64,000 nt of DNA from Pelagicoccus sp. (GTDB lineage Bacteria > Verrucomicrobiota > Verrucomicrobiia > Opitutales > Opitutaceae). The first letter of the stretch is position 1; the number at the start of each line of letters is the position of its first letter. Made by a program: the position numbers and the translations under genes. Shown here one piece after another: positions 16,217 to 25,129 of the stretch. The stretch covers positions 124,001 to 188,000 of the forward strand of contig JANQRJ010000018.1 in assembly GCA_028284635.1 (NCBI GenBank), written 5' to 3'. The notes under the pieces were generated by a model. It made no database searches. It saw only the letters and a program-made list of their open reading frames with translations, and had not been told where the DNA came from.

Positions 16217-19200
16217 TCACACCGCGCCCTCGATCACCACGCGTTTGTGATCGGAATGCAGGCGGAAGCGGACGCTCAGGCTCTCCAGATAGGGGCTCGT
16301 CCGGGCATCCTCTCCATTTATATCCTCCAAAACTGACTGGTAGATAGAGCGGCCGCCAATCGATAGCAGATCTTCATAGGCTGCCAGGATCTCAGGCAAA
16401 TCTTCTTCGCTAGGCTCGACGTGGAATTTCAGGGCCTTGCCGCCACGCTGGATCTCCAGGACTAGGGCAGTTCCTCGATAGACAAGGCGAGTACTGGAGA
16501 CTCGCTTGGGAACACTTCCCTTTAGGCCTTCCAATCCAAGCCCACATACCGAGGCCGGGTCCGTGGCCCCAAGCCAGTAGATCGCTTTCTGCGGCAGTTT
16601 TCCTCTCAGGGCACGTAGCGCTTCTTTCGATACGAATTGCAAGCCTGGCACACCCTCGAAAAAACGTCCTCCGAAGATCTCGCCGGAAAGCTCCAGCAGG
16701 CGAAACGCCTTGAACAGATCCCGCCAGCGAAATCCCGAAGACTCCCGCTGAAGCAGCTCTCGAAAAACCACGCCATAGCGCCCCAAAACGATGCGAGCCC
16801 GTTCCTTCTCTTCTTCCAGGGAAGAAAGAGCATCCTCCTCTCGGGCAATTTCCGGTAGAGCGTACCAACTCCCTGGATACGTGAAGCCCTTCGAAGATCG
16901 GGCTCTTCGTCCAAAGCGACTGGGGCGCGTTCGGCGTTCGCTTTGCGTAGAAACGCCCTCGCCCAAAGCGAACTTGCCCGCCAAACCCCGCCGGGCCGCA
17001 GCAAAGCTGTCGTTGCTCGCACTACCAGACCAGACCAACGACCAAAGCTCCTGTTCAAGTTGCGAAGGCGCCAGGCCAGTCAACTCCAGAAGCTTGGAAA
17101 ACGAATACTGTCCCCCACTCTCCCGCAGCATCCTCAGAACCTCCTCTTCCACATCCTCATCTTCATCCTCATCCCCTTCCGCGCTGATAAGCTCCCAATC
17201 CTCTTCCAGGCAGAAACCCACTTTGCCCTGACCTGCTCCAAACCAAATGCCGCCATCCTCCGCTAGCGAGGAATCCAGCCAGGCTGACTGGTAGTCCGCC
17301 ACGCGAGCAGGCAACAGCAAGCTCTCCCAATCGTCAACCGGAGCCACCACGCCCAGCAGCCGGTCGAGCGCTTCGCCTACCCCCGAGGAACCCTCCCCTC
17401 GACGAATCAGGCCTTGCCAATGGGCCAGGAACAAAGGCAGTTCTTCAACCGGCCTCGCTTCGAAGCTTGGGCGGCTTCGCGCTCGATTCATACGCAGCAG
17501 GATCTCGAAATTCTCCGCCTCGCAGACGTAAGTTTCCTCGCTATCGGCTCGCAGCAGTCCCGCGACCAGACGCCGCTCGTCAACCAAGGCATCCACCAGA
17601 GCAGTCAGATCTTCCAAAGAAACTTCCAACCGATCCTGCAACCATTTCATGGATACGGGTCCGAAAAACGACAGCCACTCGACCACGAGATCCGGATCTC
17701 CGGCCAGCAAGGCCCGAACTTGAGCTTCTTCTTCCGCCAGATAAACCCTGGGAACGCCAAGCCCCAGCTTGGCAACAGGCGTCGTTGTCGATGCCAAGCT
17801 GGGGCTTGGCGTTCCCGGGGGATTCTCCATCGAGGAGCAAAGCTCCCGCCATTCCTCTTCTTCCAGCAGGATGCGATCCCGCAGCCACTCCTTCAGCTCC
17901 AAAGCATCGCTCGGCTCATAGCCTGCCGTTCGACGCTGCCGCTTTTCCTCGAAGTTCCGTATCACCTCTTTGGGTACGCGTGGTCGCTGCTCCGAATCGA
18001 AGGCCACCGAGCGCACCAAATCCTCGCGCAACTTCGACTCGGATCCGCCGGGAGCCGCGTCGTCGGCATACATGTACTCGTCGTTGATTTGACGCCAGGC
18101 GACGCTTGCCGCAAAGGGGCTGGCTACGGAACCGCGAGCCACCGAAACGCCGATCTCGCCCTGCTCCAGTTCGACCAACACTTGTTTGAGCGACTCCATG
18201 TCAAACTCGTCCTTCAAGCAGGTCCGCCAGGCCTCCAGCAGAAGCGGAAAGTCGTCGTACTTGCTCACCGCTTCGAAGAGCTTCTTGGCCCGCATACGGC
18301 TCAGCCATAGCGGAAGCCGTTGCCCCGCTCGCTGGCGCGTGATGAGCAGCGACGTGCCAGCCGCCTCGCGAAAACGAGCCCCAAAGAACCCCGACCCTTC
18401 CAAGCGACGGCGCAGCCAAGTCTCCACATTGCCCGAGTTCACGAGGGCGAGAGCCTCGTCTACGGTTACGTCTTCCGAAAGGCCGATCGCCACGCAATCG
18501 TTGTTCACATACAAGTCGGCCCGATAGCCAAACGCTTCCTCCCAAGCAGCATCGAGAGCGAAGGCGAAAGGTCGATTCACCCGCCCGCCCCACTGCGTGT
18601 GCAGCACCATCTGGTTGCCCGGAGCGCCAGCCGGTCCCGAAGCTATCAACTCGACCAGCAGGTGATGGCGATGCGGCAGATCGCAGTTCGTAACCAGTTT
18701 CTGCTTACAGAGAAAATCGCTCAAGGCACCCGCCGCGCTGCTCTCCATGGCAAAACGCTTCTCCAGTTCGACTTCGAAGCCGGAGTTCCCCGAATGCTCG
18801 TTCGCCCACTCCAGAAACTCCGCTATGCGGCTTGCGTAGTGGAAGTCCCGATCATAGGTCTCGGCCCGCCAGAATGGCGGCAGCACGCCGCTCGAAACCG
18901 CCGGCACGACGAACACGTCGTTGTAGGTGATGCGCTCGATCTGCCAATTCTGTACCCCCAGGGTGAATACATCCCCGATCTTGCGCTCCCACACGAATTC
19001 CTCGTCCAGCTCCCCCAGCCGGGCCCCGCTGCCGGAATGTCGCATATGGAAGAGGCCGCGATCCACGATGACGCCGCCCGAAAAGTAGTAGGCGAGCAAG
19101 GCGCCCTTGCGCAGGGTCGCAGTGTTCTTCGCAGCATCGAGCGCGATACGGGGCTTGAGTTCACGCAAGCGACTTCCCGCATAACGCCCAGCAAGCAGAT

Positions 19201-20563
19201 TGATCGTCAGGTCGAAGGACTCGCGGCTCAAGTCGCGATAGGGATAGCTCGACCTCATCAGCTCGAACAGCTCGTCCACGTCCCACGGCCCCGCCCCAAG
19301 CGTCGATACGATGACCTGAGCCAGCACGTCGAGCGGCCGCTCCACCGGACTTACCGCCTCTATGTCGCGGGTTCGTATCGACTCCGACAATACAGCCGAC
19401 TCCAGGAAGTCGCGAGCGTGAGAGGGGAAGATCATGGCCTGACTCGTCGCGCCGACCTGGTGGCCGGCCCGACCGACCTTCTGCACCGCCGACGAGATCG
19501 ACCCCGGACACTGCACCATGACTACGCAGTCGAGCGCTCCAACATCGATACCCATTTCCAGCGAATTGGTGGCCACGATCGCCTTGAGCTCGCCGAGCTT
19601 CAGCCGCTGCTCCACCTCGGCCCGAATCTCCTTGGATAGCGATCCATGGTGCGAATACGCGATGGGGACAGGCTCCTCGAGGTTGATCAAGTAGGCGAGC
19701 TTCTCGCAAAGCCGACGGCTGTTAACAAAGACCAGCGTGGAGCTCTTCGTCGCGAAGAGGCGCTTCAGATCCTCGACGATCGGCTGCCACGCCTGATCCT
19801 CGTCCTCCGCATCTCCGCCCGCCTCGGGGAAACGTACCGCGATCTCGTAGCGCTTCTCCATCGTAGACTCAGCCAGCTCGACGTGACGCGGCTTGCCCTT
19901 CTCCAAGCCGCCTACGAAGGCCGCGACCGTATTCATCGGTCGAACCGTAGCGGAGAGAGCGATCCGCTGAAACTCCCCATTCCAACGGGCCAGTCGCTCG
20001 ATCGCCGTCATCAGGTAGACGCCCCGTTTGCTGCCGACAACGGAGTGTATTTCATCCAGCACTACAGAGCGAATGCCGCGCAAGGTCTGCCGACCGCTCT
20101 TCGAAGTCAGCAGCAGGTTCAGACTCTCCGGCGTGGTGATGAGGATCTCTGGAGGCTGGCGCAGCATCCTGCGCCGGTCCGCCTGCTCGGTATCGCCGCT
20201 ACGCGTCTGCACGCGAATCTCCGGCCAAGCTCGACCAGCCGAGGCAAAACGTCGCTCCAATTCCTCGAGCGGCTGCAGGAGATTGCGGCGAATGTCGTTG
20301 TTGAGCGCCTTAAGCGGCGATATGTAGAGCACCCTCGTCTGCCCAGTCTCCCAGGCGCCGGAGGCGAGCTGATTGATGCCCCACAAAAACGCGGCCAAGG
20401 TCTTGCCGCTGCCAGTGGCAGCCGAGATCAGGCAGTGCTTTTCCTCCGAGATCAGGCGCCACGCCTTCTCCTGGATCTCAGTGGGACGCCCAACGCGTTC
20501 CGCAAACCAAGAGGAGATTTCCGGATGAAAGGGCTTCAGGCATTCTGGGAGGACAGAGGGCAT
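16217..20563 (-). CDS. lhr: Lhr-like DEAD/DEAH-box helicase
   Basis: The 1448-aa protein has helicase motifs AATGSGKT (48-55), TTPESL (143-148), DEIH (170-173) and SAT (204-206). After these come the Lhr winged-helix and core regions and a long C-terminal extension. Full-length bacterial Lhr proteins are of this size. Family role: 3'-5' DNA translocase/RNA:DNA helicase in repair. A palindrome of 24-bp arms (17750-17816) is inserted in frame and encodes residues about 916-938 (GTPSPSLASTTTPVAKLGLG and three more) in a linker, apparently tolerated. The C-terminal half is weakly conserved to the eye. It lies alone, upstream of no obvious partner. Confidence 0.95.
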   Translation of the reverse strand: MPSVLPECLKPFHPEISSWFAERVGRPTEIQEKAWRLISEEKHCLISAATGSGKTLAAFLWGINQLASGAWETGQTRVLYISPLKALNNDIRRNLLQPLEELERRFASAGRAWPEIRVQTRSGDTEQADRRRMLRQPPEILITTPESLNLLLTSKSGRQTLRGIRSVVLDEIHSVVGSKRGVYLMTAIERLARWNGEFQRIALSATVRPMNTVAAFVGGLEKGKPRHVELAESTMEKRYEIAVRFPEAGGDAEDEDQAWQPIVEDLKRLFATKSSTLVFVNSRRLCEKLAYLINLEEPVPIAYSHHGSLSKEIRAEVEQRLKLGELKAIVATNSLEMGIDVGALDCVVMVQCPGSISSAVQKVGRAGHQVGATSQAMIFPSHARDFLESAVLSESIRTRDIEAVSPVERPLDVLAQVIVSTLGAGPWDVDELFELMRSSYPYRDLSRESFDLTINLLAGRYAGSRLRELKPRIALDAAKNTATLRKGALLAYYFSGGVIVDRGLFHMRHSGSGARLGELDEEFVWERKIGDVFTLGVQNWQIERITYNDVFVVPAVSSGVLPPFWRAETYDRDFHYASRIAEFLEWANEHSGNSGFEVELEKRFAMESSAAGALSDFLCKQKLVTNCDLPHRHHLLVELIASGPAGAPGNQMVLHTQWGGRVNRPFAFALDAAWEEAFGYRADLYVNNDCVAIGLSEDVTVDEALALVNSGNVETWLRRRLEGSGFFGARFREAAGTSLLITRQRAGQRLPLWLSRMRAKKLFEAVSKYDDFPLLLEAWRTCLKDEFDMESLKQVLVELEQGEIGVSVARGSVASPFAASVAWRQINDEYMYADDAAPGGSESKLREDLVRSVAFDSEQRPRVPKEVIRNFEEKRQRRTAGYEPSDALELKEWLRDRILLEEEEWRELCSSMENPPGTPSPSLASTTTPVAKLGLGVPRVYLAEEEAQVRALLAGDPDLVVEWLSFFGPVSMKWLQDRLEVSLEDLTALVDALVDERRLVAGLLRADSEETYVCEAENFEILLRMNRARSRPSFEARPVEELPLFLAHWQGLIRRGEGSSGVGEALDRLLGVVAPVDDWESLLLPARVADYQSAWLDSSLAEDGGIWFGAGQGKVGFCLEEDWELISAEGDEDEDEDVEEEVLRMLRESGGQYSFSKLLELTGLAPSQLEQELWSLVWSGSASNDSFAAARRGLAGKFALGEGVSTQSERRTRPSRFGRRARSSKGFTYPGSWYALPEIAREEDALSSLEEEKERARIVLGRYGVVFRELLQRESSGFRWRDLFKAFRLLELSGEIFGGRFFEGVPGLQFVSKEALRALRGKLPQKAIYWLGATDPASVCGLGLEGLKGSVPKRVSSTRLVYRGTALVLEIQRGGKALKFHVEPSEEDLPEILAAYEDLLSIGGRSIYQSVLEDINGEDARTSPYLESLSVRFRLHSDHKRVVIEGAV
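17750..17816. repeat. Palindrome inserted in frame inside lhr
   Basis: Arms of 24 bp (17750-17773 and 17793-17816), the first beginning GGGAACGCCAAGCCCC, are exact reverse complements around a 19-nt loop. The frame is kept through it. No second copy was seen in the window. Confidence 0.85.
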
Positions 20564-20874
20564 GTGGAACCCCGAGACTCCGACCTAACACGAAATTGGG
20601 CAAGGACAGGTTTTCTCCTGGGAACGCGGGCGGCCTTATGATGAGCTTGCCGAACTACTCGCCCACAACGAGCCTGATCCTCCACTGCTTGGAGCCCTGG
20701 CGATATCGTAGCCGCGTTCGTGAGAACCGAGGCGTGAGCCGACAGCGCAGCGAAAAACACGCGGATCTCCCAAACCGATTCCGCGTTCTCACGAACGCGG
20801 CTACACTAAAAAGCCGGACTTGTTCAACACACTGCTTGCGGGCGAGCCGCCCGCGTTCCCAGGCGTCAAGAGGC
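20564..20874. other. Intergenic region filled by a nested palindrome
   Basis: This 311-bp gap between lhr and the PL-like lyase (both minus strand) is almost wholly occupied by the element at 20618-20862. No gene is seen. Confidence 0.6.
20618..20862. repeat. Nested palindromic element, GGGAACGCGGGCGGC family
   Basis: The outer arms are CTGGGAACGCGGGCGGC and the complement near 20846-20862. Inside, GTAGCCGCGTTCGTGAGAAC (20708-20727) pairs exactly with 20785-20804. It looks like one palindrome inserted into another. A simple copy of the outer family is at 52238-52310 and a half copy at 36814-36840. Confidence 0.85.
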
Positions 20875-22041
20875 TCAAAGCGACTTGCTGGCGGAAACTC
20901 TCACTACCTTAGCCTGGTCGGCCATCTCCTCGGCGGAAAGCATCACGCCCCGCCGGTCCTCTTCCTCTGCGATGGGTCGGTCGTCAACCACCCAGCCAAC
21001 ATCGGAGGAAAAGGTCTCGATCCGATAGACGTGGCGATTTGCGGCTGTCCAGCTCAGAGCGACGCCCGACCCATCGTTCGAGTAGGCGGGAACCAGAGAG
21101 ACTTCAGGAGCGGTAAGAGGCGTAGGCTCTCCACTGGTCGGGGCCACCATAGAGAAGAGATCCTTTTCCTCGTCGTTCGTCAAAGCCAGCTTCACCTCGT
21201 CGTAGTAAGCATACTCGCGGGCGGTGGAAGGAAACGAGTCGGGATTGTCCTCGAAAGGGGATTTGTAGATGCCGATCTTCAAGTAGCCGGCAGCATCATC
21301 GTTAAAATAGTTTATTCCGGCATCGTCGATCACCAACGCATAAGGACCTTCGTCCTCGGCCTTCCACATCTTGAACCATCCATTGTCCACCGTCCGATGG
21401 GCGCGCTTCCAAGCCATCACCCAGTGGGTCCAGGCATTCGTCTTTATTGCCGTCCAGTCACCGGTGGAAAACAGCATCTTCCGATCGTACTGGTTTCGAT
21501 CCAATTCGCAGGAACTTCTCTGGGCAAGCAGCCAAACTCTCCAGGTGAAGCTGTCGTGAATAACCAGGCTCATGGGCGGACGCCGATAAGGCTCGCCGCA
21601 ATCCCTGTCTGGATTGCCATGCCACTGCATCACCACTGAGTAGTTCGGCACCGTGATACCACTAAAGTTTCTATAGTCCTCGGGAATATAGATGCTGAAG
21701 CCCAGCCAAACCACATCGTCCAGCGTCTGCGGCTTGGGGAATCTCGTGACCTCGGCTCGACGACTGTTGGCGACCAAAGGGCCATCCTTGTTGACTACGA
21801 CCTTCAGGGATCTCGAGCCCGCTACGGCTTGCTCAGCCGAAGACTCGAGCACGTCGTTCGAGTTCGACGCGAATTCCTGCCCGCCGAAAAGATCTTCGGT
21901 CTGCGGGCCGCAACAGTCTATACCTTCTTCGAACCCAGCCTCGAGAAACAAGTCCTCGGCCTGGGAATATGGAAATGGCTTCGCCAGCAAAACAAGAACG
22001 ACCGCAGTCGAGCGGATATAAGGGGTCAACGAGCTCGGCAT
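20875..22041 (-). CDS. Secreted polysaccharide lyase-like protein (heparin-lyase-I/PL20-like fold)
   Basis: The 388-aa protein starts with a signal-like hydrophobic stretch (STAVVLVLLAKPFPYSQAE). The core has the jelly-roll lyase pattern VVMQWHGNPD, RRPPMSLVI, and YLKIGIYKSPF near residues 255-265, typical of the Pfam Polysacc_lyase family that includes glucuronan and heparin lyases. A Pro/Ser/Ala-rich C-terminal part looks like an extra beta domain. Family role: beta-elimination of uronate-containing chains, producing the unsaturated ends used by GH105. A LacI-operator-like sequence (22089-22104) lies about 48 bp upstream. The exact polymer is unknown. Confidence 0.8.
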   Translation of the reverse strand: MPSSLTPYIRSTAVVLVLLAKPFPYSQAEDLFLEAGFEEGIDCCGPQTEDLFGGQEFASNSNDVLESSAEQAVAGSRSLKVVVNKDGPLVANSRRAEVTRFPKPQTLDDVVWLGFSIYIPEDYRNFSGITVPNYSVVMQWHGNPDRDCGEPYRRPPMSLVIHDSFTWRVWLLAQRSSCELDRNQYDRKMLFSTGDWTAIKTNAWTHWVMAWKRAHRTVDNGWFKMWKAEDEGPYALVIDDAGINYFNDDAAGYLKIGIYKSPFEDNPDSFPSTAREYAYYDEVKLALTNDEEKDLFSMVAPTSGEPTPLTAPEVSLVPAYSNDGSGVALSWTAANRHVYRIETFSSDVGWVVDDRPIAEEEDRRGVMLSAEEMADQAKVVRVSASKSL

Positions 22042-22088
22042 CGTGCTGCCAGCAAACAGCGCTACCCATCATTCGCAAACCCAGCAAA

Positions 22089-22104
22089 GCTTACCCTGGT
22101 AGGG
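22089..22104. promoter_or_regulatory. Weak copy of the second LacI operator
   Basis: GCTTACCCTGGTAGGG matches ACTTACACTGGTAAGT (35567) at 12 of 16 positions and sits in the 87-bp gap before the lyase start. Confidence 0.4.
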
Positions 22105-22128
22105 CGAACCGTCAGCCAGAGGGCGCCT

Positions 22129-23016
22129 CTAGAATTCCTCTAATTGCCTTCCCTCGATCTCGGCTACCAAGGACGGATCCAAGGGAGAACATTCGGCAGC
22201 GGTTTCAACGTACTCATCTAAATGGGCTGCCGTCGAAGTCGCCCCAATCGTAGTCCCGACATTGGCAATGCCCTTCAAGTATGCCATATTGAATTCCAGC
22301 CAAGAAGAGCAGCCCGACTTACGATAGACGTCTAGAAAAAGCTGCATCCTGCCATGGTTGCGCATCTTCGTTTCGTTAGCAGCGAATCCGCTTGTATCGA
22401 TTCCTGGATACAAGCCGCTCGCCATCGTCCTCAACGCCAGTAATCTCGAACCACGACTCCTTATCTCCCGATAGAGCTCGCGAGACGCTTCCCGTTCCAC
22501 GATATTGAAATAGAATATATAGCCGCCAAAAAGATCGTTCCTGACCGCCCTCAGGGCATCAGCGGAACACGTCTCGAAAACTTCCAATACGAAATGCTTG
22601 ACCAATCCCTTTTCCTTGAAACGGCAACACGTTTCGAACATGGGACCCTCTTCTAGAAAATCATCAACGACCTCCCTGCTCAGGTGCCGTCGCTTGCAGA
22701 GCTGGACTACATCTATCGAGTCGATATCCAGCCGACTCAAAGCGTCTTCCACATCGAACTGCAGATGCTTGGCGCTTTCACTACGAATCTTGAGAATCAA
22801 GCGCGGCCTCTGGGAACGGGCTTCGTCGAAAGCCATGCGAAGCGCCATAAACGTCGATCCCATGTTGTACTCGCGGCTGGCGTGAAACCAGATATCCTTC
22901 TCCATGGCCGCCCGAGCCACGGAGATATCGCTTAACAGATTGGCTTCCACCTTGCCTAGCTCGGCCGTACCGTAGGTGTAGAAGGGGAATTCAGGCAGTG
23001 GTTCGTTCATTTTCAT
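22129..23016 (-). CDS. Aldo/keto-reductase-like protein with altered catalytic residues
   Basis: The 295-aa protein follows the AKR TIM-barrel plan. FHASREYNMGSTFMALRMAF corresponds to the usual DTAxxYG block, LILKIR holds the Lys, and VVQLCKR is where HxP normally occurs. By eye the tetrad Tyr and Lys are kept, the Asp looks like His, and the active-site His looks like Cys. It may therefore have lost reductase activity or gained another one. Same strand as the lyase and GH28. There is no signal peptide. Confidence 0.72.
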   Translation of the reverse strand: MKMNEPLPEFPFYTYGTAELGKVEANLLSDISVARAAMEKDIWFHASREYNMGSTFMALRMAFDEARSQRPRLILKIRSESAKHLQFDVEDALSRLDIDSIDVVQLCKRRHLSREVVDDFLEEGPMFETCCRFKEKGLVKHFVLEVFETCSADALRAVRNDLFGGYIFYFNIVEREASRELYREIRSRGSRLLALRTMASGLYPGIDTSGFAANETKMRNHGRMQLFLDVYRKSGCSSWLEFNMAYLKGIANVGTTIGATSTAAHLDEYVETAAECSPLDPSLVAEIEGRQLEEF

Positions 23017-23106
23017 ATATCGATTGGCAAGTGGGTTAGGCCAAGCAGTTTCATAAAGCGGGGCTCTAAAAAATCACAGAAGGTCGGCATTGCGAAAAAA
23101 CTTTTT

Positions 23107-23189
23107 GGAACCGCTAATGGACGCAAATAGACACGAATAGCCTACTTCATCTATTGAATTCGCGTGTATTTGCGTCCATTAGCGGTTCC
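23107..23189. repeat. Palindromic repeat, AACCGCTAATGGACGC family, 3' of GH28
   Basis: GGAACCGCTAATGGACGCAA and its reverse complement frame an 83-bp hairpin. With 24666-24747 it brackets the GH28 gene. Confidence 0.85.
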
Positions 23190-23217
23190 CTGGGCACTCC
23201 ATCTTGAAACATTCGGG

Positions 23218-24630
23218 CTAGCTCTCAAATATATCGCGAACGACCACGTCTTTCGACTCTTCTATAGAATAGGCAGGACGAGGCTCCCCTTCAGCCGCGG
23301 CGAATCGCACGTTGTCGAGGAAGGCGCCCTCCACATGTCGGAACATGAGCCCGTAGACCGGAAGGTTGTGGCCATCGGCTGGCGTTCGATTCACCGGGTA
23401 GATGTTCGAAGCCCAATTTGGCTTGGCATGCAGATCGGCTTCGACACCCGACTCGCTAGCTTCGATCGAGACATCGCGCAAGGTGACGTCTCGAACCGGA
23501 TTTCCCTCGTAGCCTGCCACAACCGAGGCAATCGGGCCAACATTTCGGGCGCGTATATTCGAGAAGGAAATACCTCTCATCGAGCCTTCCCCTTTGATAC
23601 GCGCCCCGCCGGCTATATCCGCTCCACGGTGATCGACCAGTTCCTGGCCACGATAGCCGTTATTGTTGAAGTCGCTGCTCAACCGGTTCCCTAAACGAAC
23701 GAAAATGGGCGTCTCGACACCATCGATCGATATATTGCTAAACAGGATGTTGCGCATCGGACCTCCATCGACCGTTGCCATGTCCAGGCCCACCAGACCA
23801 CCCCAGGCTTCGTAGGGATGGTTCATCTCCGTCGCCTGCGAACGGCGTATCACGCAGTTCGAAATCGTTATGTTCTTGAAGCCGCCTACCGAACCGGTGC
23901 CCAGTTTGATAGCGGAAGCGTGCGAGGCGACAATGCAATTGGTCACCACAACATTCTTAACCGGATCCTCTCCCTCCGATTTCAGACAAATTCCATCATC
24001 CGAAGCGTCGACCTTGCAGTTGGAGATGAAGACGTTCTGGCTACTGTCGATATCTATGCCGTCGTTGTTCTGGTTGCTGTGGTTCCAGATATCCAGATTC
24101 TCGAGACGCACGCCGTCGCAGTACAAATACCGCTGCATCCAAAACACGGAGTTGCGCATCTCGAGATCCTTGACGGTGACGTTCTTGCATCCGACCAGAA
24201 ACAGGCCGTAAGGACGATAGGGATCATTGTCTTGATGATTGGTGAAGATGTCATGCCGACCGCCACAACCGTCAAACTCCCCACCTCCTACGATCGAGAT
24301 ATCCTCCTCGTCCCTCGCGAAAAGAAAGGCTCTCCAAGGCGTCGTATCCATACGGGACCGATAGCCGGTAGCCATATACTGGTATCGATCGATATCAGGT
24401 ACCGCCTTCAAAACGGCATCTTCCTGAATTTCCAAAGTCAACCGGCTGCGCAAAATCAGCGTACCCGAAAGGAAAACTCCTCCGCTCAAGACGACGCGCC
24501 CACCGCCAGCCGAGCAGCAAGCGTCTATCGCCGCCTGCAACGCATCGGTATCATCGGTCGATCCATCGCCCACCGCTCCAAAGGAGCGAGCGCTATATAC
24601 AGAGGATTGAGATTTTTCCAGATTGGTCAT
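23218..24630 (-). CDS. Glycoside hydrolase family 28 (polygalacturonase/rhamnogalacturonidase-like)
   Basis: The protein is 470 aa from ATG 24630. A GTG at 24690 lies within a palindromic repeat and is unlikely. The right-handed beta-helix motifs are present: NNDGID (about 188-193), ASDDGICLKS (about 209-218) with the catalytic Asp pair, and SHASAIKLGTGS (about 236-247) where GHG and RIK normally occur. The His of the GHG motif appears absent, as in some rhamnogalacturonidase-like branches. There is no signal peptide, so it is probably cytoplasmic and acts on imported oligosaccharides. Palindromes of one family flank it on both sides. Confidence 0.9.
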   Translation of the reverse strand: MTNLEKSQSSVYSARSFGAVGDGSTDDTDALQAAIDACCSAGGGRVVLSGGVFLSGTLILRSRLTLEIQEDAVLKAVPDIDRYQYMATGYRSRMDTTPWRAFLFARDEEDISIVGGGEFDGCGGRHDIFTNHQDNDPYRPYGLFLVGCKNVTVKDLEMRNSVFWMQRYLYCDGVRLENLDIWNHSNQNNDGIDIDSSQNVFISNCKVDASDDGICLKSEGEDPVKNVVVTNCIVASHASAIKLGTGSVGGFKNITISNCVIRRSQATEMNHPYEAWGGLVGLDMATVDGGPMRNILFSNISIDGVETPIFVRLGNRLSSDFNNNGYRGQELVDHRGADIAGGARIKGEGSMRGISFSNIRARNVGPIASVVAGYEGNPVRDVTLRDVSIEASESGVEADLHAKPNWASNIYPVNRTPADGHNLPVYGLMFRHVEGAFLDNVRFAAAEGEPRPAYSIEESKDVVVRDIFES

Positions 24631-24665
24631 TTTACCTGAACATTTCAAAAAGAGTGAGTTTTGGT

Positions 24666-24747
24666 GAACCGCGAATGGACGCGAATACACACGAATATTT
24701 TCTCATTTGAAGATCTGATTCGCGTGTATTCGCATTCATTCGCGGTT
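24666..24747. repeat. Palindromic repeat, AACCGCTAATGGACGC family, 5' of GH28
   Basis: The arm GAACCGCGAATGGACGCGAA and its near reverse complement lie directly before the GH28 start. Confidence 0.85.
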
Positions 24748-24818
24748 AAGAATTCTCCATTTTCTAGTTCCAACTAAATGTGAAGATATCGAATTTGGCC
24801 TTTGGTCGTGCAAATGAC

Positions 24819-24832
24819 TGATTTTAAAATCA
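24819..24832. promoter_or_regulatory. AT-rich palindrome upstream of GH28
   Basis: TGATTTTAAAATCA is a perfect 14-bp palindrome in an AT-rich stretch between the zinc-ribbon gene and GH28. It may be a regulator site or promoter; no matching second copy was found. Confidence 0.35.
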
Positions 24833-24916
24833 TTACGAAATTATGATTAAAATGGTGAATTTAGCGACCTTCAGTCCCCATTCTATTTAGCTCTGGCTTT
24901 GCCAGATTAGCTTTCA

Positions 24917-25129
24917 TCACTTCGCCTCGTAGCGATAGGCCACGCCGTATTTCATGCGCTGCAGTTCCCGTAGGAAGCGAGCAGCTTCCTCTGGCGAGGC
25001 AACGTAGTCGCACTTCAAGCAATACGCTTCGCCATCGCGTCGATCGCGCTGCAGAAATATGGGATCTATGTCCTTGGCAAAACAGCTCGGACAGATCATC
25101 CGCTTCAGATTTTCGATATTCTTAGGCAT
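24917..25129 (-). CDS. Small zinc-ribbon protein
   Basis: This 70-aa protein has two CxxC pairs, CPSC (residues 13-16) and CLKC, which suit a single zinc ribbon, then a charged helical tail. Its ATG overlaps the last 25 bp of the deacetylase-like gene, so translation is probably coupled and the two proteins may work together. Function unknown; a regulatory or structural partner is the most likely guess. Confidence 0.75.
   Translation of the reverse strand: MPKNIENLKRMICPSCFAKDIDPIFLQRDRRDGEAYCLKCDYVASPEEAARFLRELQRMKYGVAYRYEAK

Noticed and set aside
18320..19639. Plus-strand open frame opposite lhr
   Set aside because: It lies wholly within the helicase gene and has no domain or start signal.
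23818..24639. Plus-strand open frame opposite GH28
   Set aside because: It is antisense to the beta-helix gene and its protein shows no recognisable pattern.
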